Assembly (NCBI GenBank): GCA_023250775.1 | Contig: JAHFAA010000213.1 | Span: forward strand, 1-6,679 | From: Bdellovibrionales bacterium | GTDB taxonomy: Bacteria > Bdellovibrionota > Bacteriovoracia > Bacteriovoracales > Bacteriovoracaceae | Length of the DNA: 6,679 nucleotides | Reading direction: 5' to 3' | Shown: positions 1-5,904 of the stretch, one piece after another | Numbering within the stretch: position 1 is the first letter of the stretch | Layout: each line of letters begins with the position of its first letter | The notes under the pieces: generated by a model | What the model was told of the DNA's origin: nothing | The model's database searches: none | What the model saw: the letters and a program-made list of their open reading frames with translations, nothing else | Position numbers and translations under genes: made by a program

Positions 1-43
1 ATTTCGCTCTTATTATTGAGCAAATTTGATACCGTACTTTTTG

Positions 44-90
44 AAACGCCACTCCCGCGAGAAATCCATTCTTGATTTCGGCGTTTTTTT
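44..90 (+). terminator. Factor-independent terminator of a plus-strand gene outside the window
   Basis: On the plus strand, AAACGCC (44-50) pairs with GGCGTTT (80-86), and inside it GAAATC (61-66) pairs with GATTTC (74-79) around a 7-base loop. A 10-base bulge (51-60) sits on the 5' side. A run of seven T (84-90) closes it. The T run lies only on the plus strand, so it would stop a rightward transcript entering from the left edge. One plus frame reads FALIIEQI then stops at 27-29, 14 bases before the stem, and could be that gene's C-terminus, but eight codons are too few to call. Bases 91-152 separate it from the 3' end of the leftward Rsm22-like gene and show nothing else I can support. Confidence 0.6.
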
Positions 91-152
91 GCCTTCAAAA
101 CAGTGGTGAGACAATTCGCGATCACGTTTTGGGGAGATTCCATATCCCTTCC

Positions 153-1250
153 TTACTCAATTAGTTTCTTCGCACGATATTTTTGTGGTGTCATTTGCTC
201 CTTCACCTCAAATCGCAGAAGATCTCCAGATCTTATTTTATCCAATTTTTTTCTCATCGTGGAGTCTGTATCGCGCATAAGAAATTCTATTTCAACATTC
301 TCCAATTGGTCGGCCTCCTTCCTACATCCCGTAAAACGATAGCTGGCCTTGGTGGGTGGAAAGGAACGCACCACTCGAATTTCAGTCACACCGTGGTTAG
401 AAATAATTTGTTCTTTACCATAAACATGCGCCAACAAGGGCCGAGTACGCCGATCCAGATGCAACTTCTGTGAGAGCCTCTCGATACTAGGATCGTGGGT
501 TGTCAGCATAATCTGATGACACCAATCAGACGAAGACGCTTGATCCATCGGACAGGAATGCGAGCTATCCGGACAGGGAAAATAATTTTTCCAACCCAGC
601 GAAGCCAGTTCACCTCTTAGGTTTAGCATCTCTTTGAACACCGCCTGTGTTCCCGGTTCTATGAAGATAATAAAATTAGGCATGACTTTCTGAATCACCT
701 CTAAGGCCTTCTCCCAACCCATTTCGTTCATGCTGTTGCCAAAACAGAGGGTGATATTCGTACTCGAAAAATTATGATCTGGTCTTTCAAATCGGGCCGT
801 GTGCCCAGGTGTTCCAAAGGACGCCCAAAGTAATTGCGCCTGCTGTAACATCAGAGGAGATTGATCAATCCCAATAAGCTGATGGCCTGTTTGGGAAAAA
901 TAGCGTGACCAGGCGATAAGGTAAGTCCCAGGACCAGTTCCCCAATCTATCAAAGTAGAGAGCTTCAATTTCTCCCGTATAGTGGCGGGCAATCGGTCGA
1001 GCACGTATGCCAAGGCAGGCACATTGGTGGGAAAGTAAAAATAAGCATAGGCAGAAACCTGTTCTGACGACAGGCCATAGGCCTTTAAATCATCTCGCGC
1101 GGTTGTGAAACCTTTTGACAGTTGTTCGACCAGCGAAAGTAAACGGGCCTCACTCAAGTTTGGTTCCAAGAGTGAGGCCCGCAAATTTTCTTCGTTAAGA
1201 GTTAAAATAATAATCCTTAAGCTTGACTGCGACCACCTTCTGCTGCCCAC
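153..1250 (-). CDS. Rsm22/METTL17-like SAM-dependent methyltransferase-fold protein with a four-cysteine Fe-S site
   Basis: The protein matches the Rsm22 family, methyltransferase-fold proteins that act in small ribosomal subunit assembly; mitochondrial members carry a [4Fe-4S] cluster. Numbered from the GTG at 1250 (365 aa), residues 102-109 (DWGTGPGT) are the SAM-binding glycine motif, and IGIDQS (127-131) is the strand that follows. Three clustered cysteines, Cys226 (PCP), Cys233 (SCP) and Cys244 (DWCH), plus Cys309 (TGCRKE) have the spacing and context of the family's cluster ligands. The start is uncertain. GTG 1250 overlaps gltA by 34 bases and has no proper ribosome site. TTG 1184 has only a weak GAAG ahead of it. 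An AAGGA lies at the gltA stop (1214-1218). The family-like sequence begins around residue 17. With no terminator between them, it is probably co-transcribed with gltA. Family assignment is good; whether it methylates rRNA is not shown. Confidence 0.85.
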   Translation of the reverse strand: MGSRRWSQSSLRIIILTLNEENLRASLLEPNLSEARLLSLVEQLSKGFTTARDDLKAYGLSSEQVSAYAYFYFPTNVPALAYVLDRLPATIREKLKLSTLIDWGTGPGTYLIAWSRYFSQTGHQLIGIDQSPLMLQQAQLLWASFGTPGHTARFERPDHNFSSTNITLCFGNSMNEMGWEKALEVIQKVMPNFIIFIEPGTQAVFKEMLNLRGELASLGWKNYFPCPDSSHSCPMDQASSSDWCHQIMLTTHDPSIERLSQKLHLDRRTRPLLAHVYGKEQIISNHGVTEIRVVRSFPPTKASYRFTGCRKEADQLENVEIEFLMRDTDSTMRKKLDKIRSGDLLRFEVKEQMTPQKYRAKKLIE

Positions 1251-2545
1251 TTCTCTAGCATTGCCGTCGTAACCGATTTTGGACGCTCAAGAGCGTAACC
1301 AAGAGCACGGTCCCACGTAATATTGGCCATACAGCCCAGGGCACGACCGACTCCAAAGAGAGCGGTGTAGAAATCCTGCTCGTGAATGCCATAGTACCAC
1401 TGGATAACGCCAGACTGCGCATCCACGTTCGGCCAAGGGTTCTTAGTTTTTCCATGCTCTGTCAAAACGCCAGGAGCGACTTCATAAATCATAGAAACCA
1501 ATTTAAACAAAGGATCGTCCTTCAGGCCTGGAGTACGGAGACAAAACTCGCGTTGAGACATGTAGCGAGGGTCAGTCTTGCGCAAAACCGCGTGACCATA
1601 ACCAGGAATAACTTGACCGGCATTGAGAGTATCCCAAAGAGCTTTCGTAATAAGTTCTTTTGTTGGTTCCACATTCTTGCAATATTTTTCTTGAAACTTC
1701 TTAGTCCATTCCAGAACTTCCTGATTAGCAAGACCATGAAGTGGACCTGCTAAGCCGTTTAGACCGGCAGAATAAGCATAGTATGGATCAGAGAGTGCGG
1801 AGTGTACCAAGTGTGTCGTATGGGCCGAGACGTTTCCTGATTCATGATCAGAGTGCAGAATGAAGTACATCCGTGCAACATCTTTGTACTGCTCGCTTTG
1901 GCCAATCATATGCGCGAAGTTTGCGCCCAAATCGAGTTTTGGATTGATCTCAACTTGTTTGTCTTTACGATATTTCAGGTTGTAGATGAAAGCGGCAAGC
2001 ACTGGAATACGGGCAACAAGATCACTCGCGTCTTCATAAACATATTCCCAGGCATTCGTCTTATTGAACTTGCCAGAGCTATAATAAGCTTGGAACTTTG
2101 ATTGCCGTTGGAGTGCCAAAATCCCAATAGAGAGCATGGTCATTGGATGCATATCTTTCGGTAATGCACGGAGAGCTTCAAACACGTACGGAGCAACAAT
2201 CTGACGTGATTTGAACTCTGTCATTACTTCAGCTACCTGTGCTTCGGATGGAACATCACCAGTCAGCAAGAAGTACCAGAAAGACTCAACCGTTGGGTAA
2301 GTCGAACCTGGGGCCTTAGGGAGAGCTGCAAAAGTCTCAGGAATAGTTTTGCCACGGAATCGGATACCTTCCTGAGGGTCCAGGTAGGAAATGTCGGTTA
2401 CCAAGCAGCGAATGTCACGGGCACCACCGATGCACTGGTCAATAGTAACCTCGTCAATTTTAACCTTACCAAAATCTTTAATTAGTTTGTTGGTTCGAGG
2501 ACGAAACTCTTCAATCTTACTCTTGAGTGTTTCCTTCAGCGCCAT
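1217..2545 (-). CDS. gltA: Citrate synthase, mitochondrial (eukaryote-like) type
   Basis: It condenses acetyl-CoA and oxaloacetate to citrate, the entry step of the TCA cycle, in the cytoplasm. The 442-residue protein resembles animal mitochondrial citrate synthase rather than the E. coli hexameric type. Diagnostic stretches are LHSDHESGNVSAHT (230-243), NGLAGPLHGLANQEVL (263-278), VIPGYGHAVLRKTDPRY (312-328), NPWPNVDAQSG (369-379) and the LERPKS near the end. The catalytic triad is present: His270 (GPLHG), His318 (GYGHA) and Asp375 (NVD). One visible change is Gln377 where mitochondrial enzymes usually have His (VDAHSG). The ATG at 2545 is well supported by AGGAGG four bases upstream. Length and both ends fit an intact dimeric enzyme. 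Similar eukaryote-like enzymes are known in Geobacter. The gene follows pyrE after a hairpin and T tract, and the Rsm22-like frame overlaps its end. Confidence 0.97.
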   Translation of the reverse strand: MALKETLKSKIEEFRPRTNKLIKDFGKVKIDEVTIDQCIGGARDIRCLVTDISYLDPQEGIRFRGKTIPETFAALPKAPGSTYPTVESFWYFLLTGDVPSEAQVAEVMTEFKSRQIVAPYVFEALRALPKDMHPMTMLSIGILALQRQSKFQAYYSSGKFNKTNAWEYVYEDASDLVARIPVLAAFIYNLKYRKDKQVEINPKLDLGANFAHMIGQSEQYKDVARMYFILHSDHESGNVSAHTTHLVHSALSDPYYAYSAGLNGLAGPLHGLANQEVLEWTKKFQEKYCKNVEPTKELITKALWDTLNAGQVIPGYGHAVLRKTDPRYMSQREFCLRTPGLKDDPLFKLVSMIYEVAPGVLTEHGKTKNPWPNVDAQSGVIQWYYGIHEQDFYTALFGVGRALGCMANITWDRALGYALERPKSVTTAMLEKWAAEGGRSQA

Positions 2546-2549
2546 AGAC

Positions 2550-2555
2550 CCTCCT
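2550..2555 (-). promoter_or_regulatory. Strong ribosome binding site of gltA
   Basis: A perfect AGGAGG on the minus strand lies four bases before the ATG at 2545. It fixes the gltA start and implies high translation. Confidence 0.85.
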
Positions 2556-2571
2556 AAAAAGTCACATCAAT

Positions 2572-2603
2572 AAAAAAAAATTGTTAATGACGTATTTTAA
2601 CAA
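2572..2603 (-). terminator. AT-rich hairpin with T9 tract between pyrE and gltA
   Basis: On the minus strand, TTGTTAA and TTAACAA (2603-2597 and 2587-2581) form a 7-base stem around a 9-base loop, followed directly by nine T (2580-2572). It lies about 55 bases past the pyrE stop and 26 bases before the gltA ATG. It is a plausible terminator for pyrE, though the stem has only one G-C pair at each arm and would be weak. If transcription of gltA starts upstream of it, it would sit in the gltA leader. A 10-base palindrome, TTTGTACAAA, lies next to it at 2607-2616. Confidence 0.5.
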
Positions 2604-2657
2604 CAATTTGTACAAAGGAAAGAAGAGTCACTGGAAAGCTAGGAAAAATCAGGTAGG

Positions 2658-3317
2658 TTACTGCGAATTATTGGACGACCACCGCTCGGGATTTTGATGC
2701 CAATCCATCAAAATATCCCTGCCTTTTCTATCAAGCAAATTTTGCCTCTCTGCTGCAAGCAACAAATCTTGGAACGTGGTCAGGGATTTTAAAACAAGCC
2801 CCTGCTCACTTAAAATTTGAACCGACTTGGACATCTGATAATCCACAATGGCCACGGCCCCTACGGGAATTGTTCCGGCGTTCTTAGCGGCGTGGCAGGC
2901 CTTTTCCAAGGAACTGGCTTGATTAACCAGATCTTCCACCAGTAATAGGCGCATTCCAGGTCTTATATCGCCTTCCAATTGATTTTTAGCGCCATGTTCT
3001 TTGGCACTGGAACGAATGTAGATCATGGGACAGTGCAGACGATCTGCCAGCAGGGTTGCATGGGGAATTCCAGCGGTGGCAAGGCCAGCGACGGCATCGA
3101 AAAGCAGCCCGTCCTTACGCCACAGCTCCACCTGCTTTACCAAAAGTTCCGCCACCAGATCTCGTGCAGGCACATGGGACAAAATTTTACGATTGTCACA
3201 ATAAATGGGCCCTTTTAGGCCGGAGGCATAGAGGAATGGCCTTTCCGGGGAAAATTTGACGCAACCAAGGGATAAAAGCATCTCAGAAATTGATTTAGAT
3301 GTTGTCGACTCTGTCAT
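2658..3317 (-). CDS. pyrE: Orotate phosphoribosyltransferase
   Basis: It joins orotate and PRPP to give OMP in de novo pyrimidine synthesis. The protein follows the Bacillus-type pattern. Numbered from the GTG at 3326, the key segments are RPFLYASGLKGPIYCDNR (29-46), GLATAGIPHATLLA (81-94), YIRSSAKEHGAKNQLEG (103-119) with the flexible-loop Lys109 and His111, and LLLVEDLV (127-134), the acidic start of the PRPP loop. The C-terminal DWHQNPERW also fits. The odd point is the PRPP loop, which reads EDLVNQASS where the family has ED(L/V)(I/V)(S/T)TGGS. I chose the ATG at 3317 (219 aa) because AGGTGA lies five bases before it; the upstream GTG at 3326 is inside that ribosome site. It is followed by a hairpin, and its upstream neighbour is divergent, so it may be monocistronic. 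Identity is sure; full activity with the altered loop is less so. Confidence 0.93.
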   Translation of the reverse strand: MTESTTSKSISEMLLSLGCVKFSPERPFLYASGLKGPIYCDNRKILSHVPARDLVAELLVKQVELWRKDGLLFDAVAGLATAGIPHATLLADRLHCPMIYIRSSAKEHGAKNQLEGDIRPGMRLLLVEDLVNQASSLEKACHAAKNAGTIPVGAVAIVDYQMSKSVQILSEQGLVLKSLTTFQDLLLAAERQNLLDRKGRDILMDWHQNPERWSSNNSQ

Positions 3318-3341
3318 AAAAGTCACCTATCTACTAATTAG

Positions 3342-3358
3342 ATCGTCTCTATGACGAT
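3342..3358. repeat. Inverted repeat between the divergent pyrE and 3404 gene
   Basis: ATCGTC (3342-3347) and GACGAT (3353-3358) form a perfect 6-base inverted repeat around TCTAT. Flanking TAGAT and ATCTA can extend it with a three-base bulge. It lies 25 bases upstream of the pyrE ATG and 46 bases upstream of the divergent gene's ATG, where an operator could act on both. No regulator is recognised, so function is inference. Confidence 0.35.
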
Positions 3359-3403
3359 AATCTAGTGTCTGAGAAGGTAAGGACGTATTATAACCGCCTT
3401 ATT

Positions 3404-3766
3404 ATGAAGAAGCATCTGTCTTTTCCTTTTCTCTTTCTCATCATCGTTCTATTTCTAGGACTGAATAACACCGTCAAGGCAACGGAACCGACACTTGAGG
3501 GTGAAATCACCCAAGTCATCTTTCCTCAAGAATCCCCTATCCAAGGTCTGCATATCTGTCTTAGTTACCTAAGAACTCTGAATGGAAACGTCGCGCTGGT
3601 AGAAGATTCCAGCTCTTGCCATTACGCTCGCCGCTTCCGAAATCAGATTGGTAGTTGGGCACAGGCCTCGGCAGCATCTGATGTCTATGTTGAAGATGAA
3701 TCTCTTAAAGAAATTCTCAATCGAGTCGCCCCGAAGGCCACTTTTTTCATCCTCGACGTTCAATAA
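3404..3766 (+). CDS. Small exported protein of unknown function, upstream of sfsA
   Basis: I do not recognise a family. The 120-residue product opens with MKKH, a hydrophobic stretch (about 7-20) and a likely signal peptidase I site at VKA|TEP (after residue 26), leaving a mature periplasmic or secreted protein of about 94 residues. The mature part has exactly two cysteines (Cys52, Cys72), which could form a disulfide, and ends in a hydrophobic ATFFILDVQ. I chose the ATG at 3404 because the signal peptide begins there; the GTG at 3365 would add 13 polar residues in front. No good ribosome site precedes the ATG, but TATTATAA at 3386-3393 resembles a -10 box so close to the ATG that the transcript may be leaderless or nearly so. 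Its stop is immediately followed by the sfsA ATG. The gene is probably real; its function is unknown. Confidence 0.75.
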   Translation: MKKHLSFPFLFLIIVLFLGLNNTVKATEPTLEGEITQVIFPQESPIQGLHICLSYLRTLNGNVALVEDSSSCHYARRFRNQIGSWAQASAASDVYVEDESLKEILNRVAPKATFFILDVQ

Positions 3767-4483
3767 ATGCGCCTTCCTCCTCTACAACAAGGAAAAATTC
3801 TTAAGCGTTACAAACGCTTTTTTACCGATTTACAACTGTCAAATGGTGAAGTCGTCACGGCCCACACTCCAAACACTGGGAGTATGCGTTCATGCCTGAC
3901 ACCTGGAATGGATGCTTTGGTATCCGAAAAACGTACCCCTGAACGAAAACTTCCTTATACCCTGGAGATGACTTCCAACGGCGAAAGTTACATCGGCGTG
4001 AATACTTCTCTCACAAATCATCTGGCCCATGAGGCACTCACTGGCGGAATAATTGAAGAGCTGAAAAATTACTCGAAAATTCAAAGAGAATACAAAATCG
4101 GCAAATCGAGAATTGATTTTTACTTAGAAGGTCCAGCCCTTCCGCCATGCCTTATGGAAGTAAAAAATGTTAGCTTACGTGAGTCTGATACAGTTGCCTA
4201 CTTTCCTGACTCGGTAAGTGAGCGCGGACAAAAACATTTGCAAGAACTTCTCGACTTTTTGGATAAAGGTAATCGGGCGGCAATGTTATTTATTATTCAA
4301 AGACAAGATGTGACAGCATTCTCACCGGCCTATCACATAGACCCAATTTATAGTCGACTTCTGAAAGTTGCATTTGACAGGGGCGTGGATATTCTTCCGT
4401 ATGTGTGCAAACTGGGGCCTCAAGAGATCGTAGTTGAAAAAAAGTTACCTCTAATCTTTAATTCAGCTTTTACTCTTCAATAA
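3767..4483 (+). CDS. sfsA: SfsA family DNA-binding, nuclease-fold protein
   Basis: This is a full-length SfsA homologue (238 aa; the E. coli protein is 234 aa). In E. coli SfsA binds DNA and was named for stimulating sugar fermentation genes; its physiological role is still poorly defined. The N-terminal OB-like part contains RYKRF (14-18) and TPNTGSM (34-40). The C-terminal part has the PD-(D/E)XK nuclease-like signature: Arg115-Ile-Asp117, then Glu131-Val-Lys133 in CLMEVKNVSL, followed by YFPDSVSERGQKHLQEL (145-161) and AFSPAYHID (184-192). All expected acidic and lysine residues are present. The ATG abuts the upstream stop (TAAATG) with no ribosome site of its own, implying translational coupling to the exported protein gene. 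Its last 14 bases overlap the 3' end of the convergent small gene. I see no terminator after it. Confidence 0.95.
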   Translation: MRLPPLQQGKILKRYKRFFTDLQLSNGEVVTAHTPNTGSMRSCLTPGMDALVSEKRTPERKLPYTLEMTSNGESYIGVNTSLTNHLAHEALTGGIIEELKNYSKIQREYKIGKSRIDFYLEGPALPPCLMEVKNVSLRESDTVAYFPDSVSERGQKHLQELLDFLDKGNRAAMLFIIQRQDVTAFSPAYHIDPIYSRLLKVAFDRGVDILPYVCKLGPQEIVVEKKLPLIFNSAFTLQ

Positions 4484-4709
4484 CGACGTATTCGACTTGA
4501 TCAGATTCAACTGCAGATTCGTCTTCACCAATTGAAGATGTGGAGCGGGTACTTTGGGCCAGGTATTTATTTTCATCTTCCCACTTGGTACTAGACTTCT
4601 CATGCGCGATTGCCACTTCTAGATCGGAGGCATTATTCACGCCCTCATCCTCACCGGCATAGGCAAGAAATCCTAAGAGTAAAAAGATAATGGCCAACAG
4701 TGTTTTCAT
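4470..4709 (-). CDS. Small acidic exported protein of unknown function
   Basis: No family is recognised. The 79-residue product has a clear signal peptide: MKTLL, a hydrophobic core (about 4-16) and a likely cleavage site at AYA|GED after residue 18. The mature part of about 61 residues is rich in Glu, Asp and Ser, has no cysteine, and ends in QVEYVVIEE. It looks largely disordered. It lacks a lipobox cysteine, so it is not a lipoprotein. The ATG at 4709 is preferred because the signal peptide starts there and GGAGA lies seven bases upstream; an in-frame start at 4769 would add 20 non-conforming residues. It runs tail-to-tail into sfsA with a 14-base overlap and appears to have its own promoter. 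Confidence 0.75.
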   Translation of the reverse strand: MKTLLAIIFLLLGFLAYAGEDEGVNNASDLEVAIAHEKSSTKWEDENKYLAQSTRSTSSIGEDESAVESDQVEYVVIEE

Positions 4710-4747
4710 AAGCAAATCTCCATAAACGTTCTTTGCTGAGCGGAGTG

Positions 4748-4756
4748 AATATAACA
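4748..4756 (-). promoter_or_regulatory. Extended -10 promoter element of the 79-residue exported protein gene
   Basis: The minus strand reads TGTTATATT, that is TGn followed by TATATT, the extended -10 form that can work without a strong -35; GACATT lies 17 bases upstream as a poor -35. Transcription would start near 4741, giving a leader of about 30 bases that holds the GGAGA ribosome site (4717-4721). Confidence 0.45.
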
Positions 4757-4808
4757 CATCCGCCTGCACGAATGTCGTCGTCTGGCCGTTCTGGAGGGTC
4801 TGTGGCCA

Positions 4809-4872
4809 TTATGCACCAGGAAGAGTTCCCGATTCCTTAATAATTACGGCCTGTTGTATGGGTGGTGCATAA
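4809..4872. repeat. Perfect 10-base inverted repeat with 44-base spacing
   Basis: TTATGCACCA at 4809-4818 is exactly the reverse complement of TGGTGCATAA at 4863-4872. The match does not extend on either side. The arms lie upstream of the promoter of the 79-residue protein gene. They could be two half-sites for a regulator, the stem of a structured RNA, or chance. Confidence 0.5.
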
Positions 4873-4941
4873 AGTTTAGACAGCAATGTAAAGAAATACA
4901 TAGTTTCAGATACTTTTTTCCTAGTGGGAAAATTGTCTTTT

Positions 4942-5802
4942 TCAGGCGGCACTTTTGCGTTTTTTCTGCAGTTCTTCCAGCTTTTTTCGCAGTTCCTCTT
5001 CTTCCTTCTCGAGATCTCGCTCCATTAATTGCTTTTTGCGTTCGGTTTCCATCTTGTCACGACGTTCGATGGCCTCTTTCATCTGGGCAAGTTCTCTTTC
5101 TGTTTTGGTGACTTTCTCCTCGAGATCTAGCAAAACGATGCTGTTTTCCTGAATCACCTTTTCTAAATTCTGTGACTCGATTTCGGCGACTTGAGTTTTA
5201 CACATCATGAATTGTTGTTTTAACTCTTCCCGCTTATTAATAATGGCCGCCATCAACTGCTTTTTACTTGCAGCATCTCGCAGCTTCATTTTAGAAATCT
5301 CGATCAACTGTTTGCAATCATCACGCTCGCGACAGATATTTTTGAACTGCTCTTCTTTATTGACAGTTCCCGTCTTCAACCCGCGTGTGGTTCTCACAAT
5401 AATTTGTTGACCTAGAATCGCACGGGCCTCTTCCTCTTCCAAGTCAGGATCGTTATTGACTAAATATTTGCATTCAAGAAACTCCACAACATCTTTCACC
5501 TGGAGTGGGGTCGCTTGCCCAATGGCGATGGCATCACCGTTGATAGTAACAGGAAATTTTTCCGACGCCGCAATGGCATATAAAACGGTTTCTTTCACTT
5601 CAAGAGTGACAACCGCAACTTTTTCTCCTGAGGCGGAGGTATTTTTAAAATTGAGCAGATCGAACAAGGGAACATTTTCAATTGCGGCAAAATCATAAAT
5701 AAGCCATTTCGCTCTTTTTAGAAGCTCGCGTTTTTTCTTGCGAATGACTTCCTCATCCTCAAACTCGATGACTCGAACGCGCCCCATGTAATTATCGGCC
5801 AT
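4942..5802 (-). CDS. Hypothetical protein with a C-terminal coiled coil
   Basis: I do not recognise a family. The 286-residue product has no signal peptide or membrane segment, so it is probably cytoplasmic. Residues 1-120 look globular; residues 84-116 (VTINGDAIAIG, then PLQVKDVVEF) loosely resemble the last strands of an FHA-like domain, a weak similarity. Residues 125-150 (acidic EEEE, then ILGQQIIVRTTRGLKTGTV) make a short second segment. From about 150 to 283 the sequence is almost entirely charged heptad-like helix rich in Glu, Lys, Arg and Gln, ending in a basic KKRKSAA tail; this is a long coiled coil suited to oligomerisation or scaffolding. Four cysteines lie at 111, 157, 163 and 201. 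The ATG at 5802 is chosen because GAGGAG lies eight bases upstream; the GTG at 5811 has no spaced ribosome site. A candidate promoter lies in the 102-base gap before it. Confidence 0.85.
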   Translation of the reverse strand: MADNYMGRVRVIEFEDEEVIRKKKRELLKRAKWLIYDFAAIENVPLFDLLNFKNTSASGEKVAVVTLEVKETVLYAIAASEKFPVTINGDAIAIGQATPLQVKDVVEFLECKYLVNNDPDLEEEEARAILGQQIIVRTTRGLKTGTVNKEEQFKNICRERDDCKQLIEISKMKLRDAASKKQLMAAIINKREELKQQFMMCKTQVAEIESQNLEKVIQENSIVLLDLEEKVTKTERELAQMKEAIERRDKMETERKKQLMERDLEKEEEELRKKLEELQKKRKSAA

Positions 5803-5847
5803 GCTCCTCACTCCTCGGGCAAAATCTTGTCCGACAAAATATCTCCA

Positions 5848-5877
5848 CTCATACTTCTCGGAAAAATTTCATGGCAA
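5848..5877 (-). promoter_or_regulatory. Candidate promoter of the coiled-coil protein gene
   Basis: On the minus strand TTGCCA (5877-5872) and TATGAG (5853-5848) are 18 bases apart, matching 5 of 6 and 4 of 6 consensus positions. Transcription would start near 5841. An imperfect 17-base palindrome, with core TTGTC-C-GACAA at 5827-5837, lies just downstream, in the position of a roadblock operator or a leader hairpin. Confidence 0.35.
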
Positions 5878-5904
5878 CTTTAGCCGTCTAAGATACTGAA
5901 AAAT

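Larger units (their letters stand above)
4710..4941. other. Intergenic spacer with inverted repeats
   Basis: This spacer of about 230 bases lies between two leftward genes. It contains the ribosome site and -10 element of the left-hand gene, a perfect 10-base inverted repeat with arms TTATGCACCA (4809-4818) and TGGTGCATAA (4863-4872) 44 bases apart, a small hairpin GGAA-GAG-TTCC (4819-4829) next to the first arm, and TTTTCC-TAGTG-GGAAAA (4916-4932) just past the 3' end of the coiled-coil gene. The last has T-rich sequence after it on the plus strand only, so it is a poor terminator for the leftward gene. No convincing coding frame is present. Confidence 0.5.

Noticed and set aside
183..473. 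A 96-codon plus-strand frame opposite the Rsm22-like gene
   Set aside because: It lies wholly antisense to a gene with strong family motifs and encodes no recognisable pattern.
3365..3403. GTG at 3365 as the start of the small exported protein
   Set aside because: It would bury the signal peptide behind 13 polar residues; the ATG at 3404 gives a standard signal peptide.
4772..4840. A 22-codon plus-strand frame beginning MSSSGRSGG in the spacer
   Set aside because: It has no ribosome site, is very short and overlaps the promoter-proximal region and first inverted-repeat arm on the other strand.
4916..4932. Hairpin TTTTCC-TAGTG-GGAAAA as terminator of the coiled-coil gene
   Set aside because: On the leftward strand it is not followed by a T run; the T-rich side faces the plus strand, where no gene precedes it.
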